A model generated the notes under the pieces. That model saw only the letters and a program-made list of their open reading frames with translations. It was not told the DNA's origin and did no database searches. Positions 1 through 5,045 of a stretch of 8,612 nucleotides of DNA are shown in pieces. The position numbers and the translations under genes were made by a program. The stretch's first letter is position 1. Each line of letters opens with the position of its first letter. Origin of the DNA: Gemmatimonadota bacterium (GTDB lineage Bacteria; ARS69); contig JAGQIB010000098.1 of assembly GCA_020431545.1 (NCBI GenBank), positions 434 through 9,045 on the forward strand. The letters are read 5' to 3'.

Positions 1-396
1 GCCATCGGCGACGTGGCGAACGCCTACGTCCAGAACGAGAAGGTGATCCCGGCCTACCGCCGCAAGGTGCAGGAAGGCGTGCCGCCGACGCTGCGCGGGG
101 TCGGCCTCTCGGACGAGGACCGCATCCGCCGCGAGATCATCATGTCCATCATGTGCAACTGGCGCGTGGACAAGGCCGGGCTGGAGAAGCGATGGGGCTT
201 CGACTTCGCGGAGAAGTTCGGGCCGGAGCTCGAGGAGCTGCGCGAGGAGGAACGTCGCGGGTTCGTGCAGCAGGATGACACGGAGATCCGCGTGGTGGAC
301 ACGGGCCGCATCTTCGTCCGCAACATCGCCATGATCTTCGACGAGAGACTGCGCCGCATGGAGCGCGAGGGCCCGGTCTTCTCGCGGACGGTGTGA
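1..396 (+). CDS. hemN: Oxygen-independent coproporphyrinogen III dehydrogenase, C-terminal part (5' end outside window)
   Basis: The frame is open from base 1, so this is the last 131 residues of a longer protein; the Met codon at 13 is internal. HemN is a cytoplasmic radical-SAM enzyme that decarboxylates two propionates of coproporphyrinogen III to give protoporphyrinogen IX without O2. The radical-SAM core and its CxxxCxxC cluster would lie upstream. What is visible is the helical C-terminal domain typical of true HemN: an AIGDVANAYVQN segment, then DRIRREIIMSIMCNWRVD, a TGRIFVRNIAMIFD segment, and the ending FSRTV, which parallels FSRVI in Escherichia coli HemN. The IRRxxIxxxMCN block favours HemN over the haem chaperone HemW. 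The stop TGA (394-396) overlaps the next gene's ATG by one base, so the two are probably translationally coupled. hemE often precedes this pair in other bacteria, but that region is not visible here. Confidence 0.95.
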   Translation, partial: AIGDVANAYVQNEKVIPAYRRKVQEGVPPTLRGVGLSDEDRIRREIIMSIMCNWRVDKAGLEKRWGFDFAEKFGPELEELREEERRGFVQQDDTEIRVVDTGRIFVRNIAMIFDERLRRMEREGPVFSRTV

Positions 397-1763
397 TGGA
401 CACGATCGTCGTCGGGGGCGGGATCGCGGGGTTGTCGGTGGCGCGCGAGATGCTGCGCCGCGGCCACGACGTGATCGTGCTCGAGGCGCAGGAACGCGTC
501 GGCGGCAACGTGCAGACGTCGAGCCTGGACGGCGCGCTGATGGAGCACGGCCCGCAGGGCTTCCTGGGCGAGCGGCCCGGCGTGCTCGACGCGGTCGACG
601 AGCTCGGACTGCGCGACCGGCTGCTGCCGGCGTCGGACGCGGCCAAGACCCGGTATCTGCTCTCCGGCGGCAAGCTCGTGGCGCTGCCGCTCAACCCGGT
701 GGCGTTCCTGCGATCTCCCCTGCTGTCGTTCCCGGGGCGGCTGCGCGTGCTGCGCGAGCCGTGGGCGAAGGGGCCGCCCGATCGCCCCGAGACGATCCGC
801 GAGTTCGCGGCGCGCCGCATCGGCCCCGAGGCGGCGGACAAGCTGCTGGACGCGGTGGTGACCGGCATCTTCGCCGGCGATCCCTCGCGGCTCTCCGTGG
901 ACGCGTGCTTCCCCAAGATGAAGAAGCTCGAGCGGGAGCACGGCGGGCTCATCCGCGGCATGATGGCGCGCAAGAAGGCCGGCGGTCCCTCCGATCCCGC
1001 GGGCTCGCGACTGCACTCGTTCACGGGCGGCATGCGCGACCTGGTGGACGCCACCGCCCGCCCGCTCGCGGGTCGCATCCGTACGGGCACGCGCGCGGTG
1101 ACGCTCGCGCGGAACGGGGACGGCTGGCGCGTGACGACGGACGGCGGCGACCGGCTGGACGCGGAGCGCGTGGTGGTCGCGTTGCCTCCCTCCGCGGCGG
1201 CGGGAGTGCTCGGTGACGTCGCGCCGGACGTGGGCGCCGCGCTGCGGGAGATTCACTCCGCCGCGGTGGCCGTGGTCGGCCTCGTGTACGAGCGGTCCGC
1301 CGTGGGCCATCCGCTCGACGGCTACGGATTCCTCGCGGCCGGCGGGCGCGAACCCGTGCTCGGCTGCCTGTTCGAGTCCAGCGTGTTTCCGAATCGCGCG
1401 CCGGCCGGGCGCGTGATGCTCCGCGCGATGGTCGGCGGCGCACGCAACGCCGAGGCGGTGGCGCAGGATCCGGAGCGCATCGTGGCGCAGGCCCGCGGGT
1501 TCCTCGAGCCGCTGCTCGCGGCCGGGTCCGAGCCCGTGGCCAGCCGGTGCGTGGTCTGGCCGGCGGCGATCCCGCAGTACGACGTGGCCCACCCCGCCCG
1601 CGTGGAGCGGATCCGCCGCGCGCTGGATGCGCTCGACGGCCTCGATGTGACGGGGGCGGCCTACAGCGGCGTGTCGGTCAACCACCTGGTGGCCTCGGCG
1701 TCGACGGTGGCGGATCGCCTCGAAAGCGCCCCCGAACCGGCGCTCCGGGCCGGCGGGGCGTGA
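396..1763 (+). CDS. hemG: Protoporphyrinogen IX oxidase, FAD-dependent HemY/CgoX type
   Basis: This 455-residue cytoplasmic or membrane-associated flavoprotein oxidises a porphyrinogen. Enzymes of this type act on protoporphyrinogen IX or, in the CgoX branch, on coproporphyrinogen III; hemN next door makes the protoporphyrin route likelier. The N-terminus has a Rossmann FAD motif (VVGGGIAGL, residues 5-13), the ribose-binding Glu30, and ERVGGNVQT (33-41) of the amine-oxidase superfamily. A mid-protein HSFTGGMRDLVD block and the C-terminal GAAYSGVSVNHLV (FAD-contacting GxxYxGVxxN motif) match the family, as does the length. I chose the ATG at 396 over the GTG at 393 because it makes a compact TGATG overlap with the hemN stop; the two starts differ by one residue. 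No good Shine-Dalgarno is visible, which fits translational coupling. The symbol follows common usage for this flavoprotein. It is not the short menaquinone-dependent HemG of E. coli. Confidence 0.92.
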   Translation: MDTIVVGGGIAGLSVAREMLRRGHDVIVLEAQERVGGNVQTSSLDGALMEHGPQGFLGERPGVLDAVDELGLRDRLLPASDAAKTRYLLSGGKLVALPLNPVAFLRSPLLSFPGRLRVLREPWAKGPPDRPETIREFAARRIGPEAADKLLDAVVTGIFAGDPSRLSVDACFPKMKKLEREHGGLIRGMMARKKAGGPSDPAGSRLHSFTGGMRDLVDATARPLAGRIRTGTRAVTLARNGDGWRVTTDGGDRLDAERVVVALPPSAAAGVLGDVAPDVGAALREIHSAAVAVVGLVYERSAVGHPLDGYGFLAAGGREPVLGCLFESSVFPNRAPAGRVMLRAMVGGARNAEAVAQDPERIVAQARGFLEPLLAAGSEPVASRCVVWPAAIPQYDVAHPARVERIRRALDALDGLDVTGAAYSGVSVNHLVASASTVADRLESAPEPALRAGGA

Positions 1764-1814
1764 CATTCGACCCCTCGCTCCAGAACTCTCGCCGCCTCCC
1801 CGGACGCAAATCGC

Positions 1815-1843
1815 GTGAACCGGGGGACCGCGCCTGCTATCCT
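1815..1843 (+). promoter_or_regulatory. Probable sigma-70-type promoter for the three-gene secreted array
   Basis: An extended -10 element, TGC followed by TATCCT, lies at 1835-1843. A weak -35-like GTGAAC (1815-1820, three of six consensus bases) precedes it with a 17-bp spacer. Transcription would begin near 1850, leaving a leader of about 58 nt before the ATG at 1908. The same TATCCT hexamer stands ahead of msrB at 7888. The position in the 144-bp gap after the haem genes supports independent transcription of the array. This is a pattern match only. Confidence 0.42.
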
Positions 1844-1896
1844 GGGAGCTCGTGAGGGAGGCCCCTCCCCCCGGTCGGCCCTCGGACCCGCATGCC

Positions 1897-1902
1897 GGGA
1901 GG
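1897..1902 (+). promoter_or_regulatory. Ribosome binding site deciding the start of the first array gene
   Basis: GGGAGG sits 5 nt before the ATG at 1908. It selects this start over an in-frame upstream start at 1815. The 1908 start also gives a clean signal peptide, whereas the upstream extension would place 31 Arg/Pro/Gly-rich residues ahead of it and would begin inside the predicted promoter. Confidence 0.7.
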
Positions 1903-1907
1903 TCGCC

Positions 1908-2462
1908 ATGCGTGCCCTCGCTCTTCTCGTTTCCGTCGGTGTCGTTTTCCTTTCCGCGTTCGACGCGCTCGCGTCGGAACTCTGCATCGTGCCGTCGCCG
2001 AACGGGGTCAACGGGTCGGTCGCCTGCGATTCGAATCCGCAGGTCCACGACAACGCCGCCGAGGGCTACGCGCTCTCGGGCTATCCGTGCAGTTCGGGAA
2101 TGTGCCTGAAGGGTCCCGACGACTACGGCTGGTCGATCAGCTCGAGCTCTACCAACTCGAGCCTGTTCTCAGGTCCGCTGTCGTCGAACATCGACTACCT
2201 GTACCTCTGGCTCACCTGTACGACGACCGAAGGCATCGCCGCGATGGAATGCGGTCTCGAGTCCGACAACACCGTCTTCGTGCCCCTCGCGTTCGAGCCC
2301 ATGAACGGCGCGCTCAACGCGGGCACCGCGACGCACCTCATCCTCGCGGTCGGAGGCTGCCCGCGGGAGCCCTTCCTGATCGGACGCATCCTCGTGCTGT
2401 ACCTCGGTCCCGTCTCGGTGGAGTCCGAGAGCTGGGGCGACATCAAGGCCATGTATCGCTAG
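1908..2462 (+). CDS. Secreted six-cysteine paralogue, array copy 1 (function unknown)
   Basis: This is a 184-residue protein of a family I do not recognise. Residues 1-22 form a Sec signal peptide with an Ala-Leu-Ala cleavage site (residues 20-22), so the protein is exported. The mature part has CIVP (26-29), PQVHDNA (44-50), a Cys61/Cys66 pair, YGWSISSSST (73-82), LYLWLTCT (98-105), NGALNAGT (133-140), AVGGCP (147-152) and the ending GPVSVESESWGDIKAMYR (167-184). The alternating hydrophobic pattern suggests a single beta-sandwich; the block from LYLWL to LNAGT is loosely cohesin-like, which is inference only. Cysteines are at 26, 40, 61, 66, 104, 115 and 151. Cys115 is unique to this copy, because both sisters have Phe there, and it makes the mature count odd. 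The segment between Cys66 and YGW is shorter than in the other copies. It is first of three tandem copies, and its TAG stop overlaps the next gene's Shine-Dalgarno. Confidence 0.85.
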   Translation: MRALALLVSVGVVFLSAFDALASELCIVPSPNGVNGSVACDSNPQVHDNAAEGYALSGYPCSSGMCLKGPDDYGWSISSSSTNSSLFSGPLSSNIDYLYLWLTCTTTEGIAAMECGLESDNTVFVPLAFEPMNGALNAGTATHLILAVGGCPREPFLIGRILVLYLGPVSVESESWGDIKAMYR

Positions 2463-2465
2463 GAG
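2461..2465 (+). promoter_or_regulatory. Stop-overlapping ribosome binding site of array copy 2
   Basis: AGGAG begins on the second base of the copy 1 stop codon (TAGGAG) and lies 7 nt before the ATG at 2473. The ribosome ending copy 1 therefore sits on the copy 2 initiation site, which favours coupled translation in fixed proportion. Confidence 0.75.
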
Positions 2466-2472
2466 ACCGACC

Positions 2473-3042
2473 ATGCGCACATCGATCGTTGCCCTGCCCG
2501 CGGCCCTTCTTCTGTTCTCGACCGGCGCGCTCGCTTCCAGCATCTGCATCGTTCCGTACCCCGGGAGCGGCTACAACGTCACGGTGGATTGCGACCCCGT
2601 GAATCCCCAGGTCCACGACAACGCCTGGATCGGCTACTCGCTCACCTTCCCTCCGTGCGAGGGCGGGATCTGTGGATTCGTCCGCGAGGGTGGAATCAAC
2701 GAGTACGGCTGGTCGATCAGCGCGAGCTCGACGGACCCCTTCGTGAACTCCGGCACGCTCCCGGAAGTCGTCACCAGCCTGTATCTCTGGCTCCACTGCA
2801 CGGCGGGCGGAGGAATGGCCGCGGCCGAGTTCCAGATCGAGATGGACGATTCCGTCTTCATCCCCGTCGCGTTCACGCCCCAGAACGGCTTCCTGAACGC
2901 CGGCACCGTGACCCACATCCTGGTGGCGGTCGGGGGCTGCCCGACGGGGCCCGTCGTGGCGGGCACGTGGACGGTGCTCTACTTCGGCCCGGTGTCCGTG
3001 GAGTCCGAGAGCTGGGGTAACATCAAGGCGATGTATCGCTAG
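2473..3042 (+). CDS. Secreted six-cysteine paralogue, array copy 2 (function unknown)
   Basis: This 189-residue protein is a full-length paralogue of its neighbours on both sides. A signal peptide covers about residues 1-21, with cleavage after Ala-Leu-Ala (19-21). The mature protein keeps the family blocks: CIVP (25-28), VDCDPVNPQVHDNA (38-51), a Cys62/Cys67 pair, YGWSISASST (78-87), LYLWLHCT (103-110), MAAAEF (115-120), NGFLNAGT (138-145), AVGGCP (152-157) and the ending GPVSVESESWGNIKAMYR. Cysteines are at 25, 40, 62, 67, 109 and 156, which is enough for three disulfides in an oxidising extracytoplasmic compartment. There is no transmembrane segment after the signal peptide, no lipobox, and no catalytic motif I can recognise. 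Ten bases separate it from each neighbouring array gene, so all three should be one transcript. Function is unknown; a structural, adhesive or surface-displayed role is only a guess. Confidence 0.87.
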   Translation: MRTSIVALPAALLLFSTGALASSICIVPYPGSGYNVTVDCDPVNPQVHDNAWIGYSLTFPPCEGGICGFVREGGINEYGWSISASSTDPFVNSGTLPEVVTSLYLWLHCTAGGGMAAAEFQIEMDDSVFIPVAFTPQNGFLNAGTVTHILVAVGGCPTGPVVAGTWTVLYFGPVSVESESWGNIKAMYR

Positions 3043-3046
3043 GAGG
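3041..3046 (+). promoter_or_regulatory. Stop-overlapping ribosome binding site fixing a TTG start for array copy 3
   Basis: A full AGGAGG overlaps the copy 2 stop (TAGGAGG) and lies 6 nt before TTG at 3053. No ATG or GTG in this frame gives a comparable signal peptide. TTG is therefore the likely start codon, perhaps lowering output of the last copy. Confidence 0.75.
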
Positions 3047-3052
3047 ACCAAC

Positions 3053-3628
3053 TTGCGCAACGTACTGAGACTGCTGACGCTCCTCTCGACCGGACTCGCC
3101 GTGTCGGCCGCGGGCGCCTCCCAGATCTGCATCGTGCCGTCGACCGCGAACAACTTCAACGTCACCGTCGACTGCGATCCGTTGAATCCCCAGATTCACG
3201 AGAACGCCACGATCGGCTACTCGACGGACGGTTCGCCGTGCGAATCCTACATGTGCGGCGACGCTCTCTCTCGTGGCGGTAGCCGGACCTACGGCTGGTC
3301 GATCAGCGCCAGCTCCACGAGTCCGTACGCAAACTCGGGCCCTCTGTTGCCGGGACTCTCGAGCCTCTACCTCTGGCTCGACTGCACTACCGTCGATGGT
3401 TGGGCCGCCGCCGAGTTCCGCCTCGAGAGTGACAACAGCAATCTGCTCATCCTCTCCTTCGTGCCGCTGAACGGCGTGCTCAACGCCGGAACGGGGACGG
3501 ACATACTGATGGCGGTCGGTGGCTGTCCCGAGTCGCCGTTCCTCGCGGGATCACTGCTCGTTCTCTACACCGGCCCGGTGTCCGTGGGGTCCGAGAGCTG
3601 GGGCGACATCAAGGCAATGTACCGGTAG
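3053..3628 (+). CDS. Secreted six-cysteine paralogue, array copy 3, TTG start (function unknown)
   Basis: This 191-residue protein is the third paralogue. The start is TTG, chosen by a strong AGGAGG at 3041 and because it gives a complete signal peptide (about residues 1-22, cleavage after Ala-Gly-Ala, 20-22). The mature blocks are CIVP (26-29), VDCDPLNPQIHENA (39-52), a Cys63/Cys68 pair, YGWSISASST (80-89), LYLWLDCT (105-112), WAAAEF (117-122), NGVLNAGT (140-147), AVGGCP (153-158) and the ending GPVSVGSESWGDIKAMYR. Six cysteines (26, 41, 63, 68, 111, 158) match copy 2 in order and spacing class. It resembles copy 2 more than copy 1 in the first half. A Gly replaces Glu in the tail. A 15-bp tandem duplication straddles its stop codon. 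No known family is recognised. Its conserved length and intact frame suggest a functional gene. Confidence 0.86.
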   Translation: MRNVLRLLTLLSTGLAVSAAGASQICIVPSTANNFNVTVDCDPLNPQIHENATIGYSTDGSPCESYMCGDALSRGGSRTYGWSISASSTSPYANSGPLLPGLSSLYLWLDCTTVDGWAAAEFRLESDNSNLLILSFVPLNGVLNAGTGTDILMAVGGCPESPFLAGSLLVLYTGPVSVGSESWGDIKAMYR

Positions 3629-3640
3629 CCGATGTACCGG
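3617..3640 (+). repeat. Short tandem duplication straddling the copy 3 stop codon
   Basis: ATGTACCGG occurs at 3617-3625, encoding the final Met-Tyr-Arg of copy 3, and again at 3632-3640. The two lie exactly 15 bases apart and in the same frame, with the TAG stop and CCG between them. It is probably a small slippage duplication. Confidence 0.7.
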
Positions 3641-3650
3641 CAGAACCAAG

Positions 3651-3683
3651 CGCGGGAGGTTCGGAGACCCCGAACCTCCCGCG
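3651..3683. terminator. Perfect 14-bp hairpin between convergent transcription units
   Basis: Bases 3651-3664 pair perfectly with 3670-3683 around a 5-nt loop (AGACC), making a very stable GC-rich stem. It lies 22 bp after the stop of array copy 3 and 31 bp beyond the stop of the convergent pdxH gene, the placement expected of a bidirectional terminator. No proper T-tract follows on either strand, so it may instead act as an mRNA 3'-end stabiliser or need a factor. A second CGAACCTC at 3682-3689 repeats part of the right arm and allows an alternative, shorter pairing. Confidence 0.6.
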
Positions 3684-3714
3684 AACCTCTGAGGGCAGAA
3701 CGTCGCGCGGCTCT

Positions 3715-4311
3715 CTAAGGGAACAACCGCCGCATCCCCCACTCCCCATCCTCCGCGACCCAGAGCTCACGCTCGTGCAGGCGGAACGGCTTCCCGGTCC
3801 AGAACTCCAGTCGCTCCGGACGCAACCGGAAGCCGGACCAGAACGGCGGGCGCGGAACGTCGCCGATCGGGTGTCGCGCGGCGACCTCCGCCACGCGGCG
3901 CAGGAGTTCGCCGCGTCCTTCCATCTCGCGCGACTGCTTCGACGCCCAGCCGCCGAGCTGGCTGTCGCGCGGGCGCGACGCCCAGTACGCGTCGGCCTCT
4001 TCGTCCGGCACGCGCTCGATCGGGCCCTCGACCTGGATCTGCCGCGCCTGCGCCGGGAAGAAGAACGTGAGCGACGCGAACGGGTTCTCGCTCAGCTGGC
4101 CGCCCTTGCGCGACTCGAGGTTCGTGTAGAAAACGAAGCCGTGCTCGGTGACCCCCTTGAGCAGCACCGTGCGCGACGACGGTCGCCCCTCCGCGGACGC
4201 CGTCGCGAGCGTCATCGCCGTGGGCTCGGGGTGACCGGACTCGCGAACGTCCGCGAGGTACTCCTGCACGCGGCGGAGCACCTCGGCCGGCAGCGGCGGC
4301 GGCGCGGTCAT
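3715..4311 (-). CDS. pdxH: Pyridoxamine/pyridoxine 5'-phosphate oxidase
   Basis: This 198-residue cytoplasmic FMN enzyme oxidises pyridoxamine or pyridoxine 5'-phosphate with O2 to pyridoxal 5'-phosphate, in B6 synthesis and salvage. Family blocks are in order: RPSSRTVLLKG (43-53), FYTNLESRKGGQLSENP (61-77), RQIQVEG (90-96), SRPRDSQLGGWASKQS (112-127), PFWSGFRLRPERLEFW (156-171), RLHER (177-181) and the C-terminal RRLFP. These include the FMN-phosphate and PLP-contacting Arg, Lys, Ser and His positions of the family. It is about 20 residues shorter than E. coli PdxH, mainly at the N-terminus. The ATG at 4311 overlaps the methyltransferase stop in an ATGA arrangement. The frame stays open far upstream, but that extension only reads through the other genes in a wrong frame. 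It is the last gene of a minus-strand operon, facing the array across the hairpin at 3651-3683. Confidence 0.96.
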   Translation of the reverse strand: MTAPPPLPAEVLRRVQEYLADVRESGHPEPTAMTLATASAEGRPSSRTVLLKGVTEHGFVFYTNLESRKGGQLSENPFASLTFFFPAQARQIQVEGPIERVPDEEADAYWASRPRDSQLGGWASKQSREMEGRGELLRRVAEVAARHPIGDVPRPPFWSGFRLRPERLEFWTGKPFRLHERELWVAEDGEWGMRRLFP

Positions 4312-5045
4312 GCCCCGCTCCGGCGCGCGAGCGCGAAGATCGACGTCCCGAACGGCAGGTCCCCGTGCCGGAGCCAGCGCGCCTCCGCGCCGAGGACACC
4401 GGTGAGCACGCGGCCGAACGGCTCCGGCGTGTCCACGTAGGAAGACTGCGGTCCTTCCTCGGACTTCGTGAGCCGGGCCATCCAGCGCACCGCCGCCACC
4501 GGCGGCAGGATCGACGCCATGCCGTGCGTCATGCGAAGCACCTCCAGGTGAGCGGCGAACAGCGCCTCCGAGAGCGTCCGGCGCACGTAGCGGCGGAAGT
4601 GACGCAGGCTCTCGTCGTGGCGGCTCCAGAGGAACATGTAGGCGGGTACCGACAGGAGCACGAGTCCGCCCGGCACGAGCACGCGACGCACTTCTTTCAG
4701 GAACTCGCGCTCGGCCTCCACGTGCTCGAGCACGTCGAAGAACGTGCACAGTCCGAACGTGCCGTCCGCGAACGGCAACCGCTCGCCGCGCGCGAGCAGC
4801 ACCGGTCGATCGGGACGCGCGTCGCCGCCCCACAGCCCCGGCTCGACCTCGGTGCCGAAGAAGGTTCCCCAGGGGGCGAGCAGATCGAAGTTCGCGCCGG
4901 TGCCGCAGCCGATGTCGAGCGCCTTGCGCGCGGGATCGCGCGGCACGTGCTCCTCGAGCAGCGCGTGGATCATGTCCCGCCGCGCGACGTGCCACCAGTA
5001 GCCGGCCTCGTGCTCCCGCAGACGCTCGTACTCGCGGCGCTCCAT
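4308..5045 (-). CDS. Class I SAM-dependent methyltransferase, substrate unknown
   Basis: This 245-residue protein has a standard Rossmann methyltransferase core. Motif I is ALDIGCGTGAN (42-52), with an acidic Glu at 66 for the SAM ribose. RLPFADGTFGLCTFFDVLEH (89-108) covers the methyltransferase-11-type motifs, and RRVLVPGGLVLLSVPAY (120-136) is the usual post-II/III strand. The N-terminal AGYWWHVARRDMI (14-26) is a YWW-RR helix common in bacterial methyltransferases encoded near glycosylation or envelope genes. SRHDESLRHFRRY (141-153) also recurs in that group. The substrate cannot be read from sequence; a lipid, glycan or small molecule is possible. Its ATG (5043-5045) directly abuts the upstream gene's stop with no spacer, and its TGA overlaps the pdxH start by 4 bp, so all three genes should be co-translated. 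Confidence 0.88.
   Translation of the reverse strand: MERREYERLREHEAGYWWHVARRDMIHALLEEHVPRDPARKALDIGCGTGANFDLLAPWGTFFGTEVEPGLWGGDARPDRPVLLARGERLPFADGTFGLCTFFDVLEHVEAEREFLKEVRRVLVPGGLVLLSVPAYMFLWSRHDESLRHFRRYVRRTLSEALFAAHLEVLRMTHGMASILPPVAAVRWMARLTKSEEGPQSSYVDTPEPFGRVLTGVLGAEARWLRHGDLPFGTSIFALARRSGA

Larger units (their letters stand above)
1908..3628 (+). repeat. Tandem gene array: three head-to-tail diverged paralogues
   Basis: Three units of about 570 bp run in the same direction with 10-nt junctions. Protein similarity spans the full length and is strongest in the YGWSIS block, the LYLWL block, the NGxLNAGT-to-AVGGCP stretch and the terminal 18 residues (16 of 18 positions identical in all three). 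DNA similarity is patchy, and many third positions differ within the identical tail. This points to older duplication held by selection on the protein rather than to a very recent copy. Confidence 0.88.

Noticed and set aside
1815..1907. Upstream in-frame start for array copy 1
   Set aside because: It begins inside the predicted promoter, adds 31 unusual residues before the signal peptide, and lacks the GGGAGG site found at the 1908 start.
54..2048. 664-codon minus-strand open frame opposite hemN, hemG and the first array gene
   Set aside because: It is Arg/His/Ala/Pro-rich low-complexity translation with no recognisable domain, fully antisense to clear genes, as expected from GC-rich third positions.
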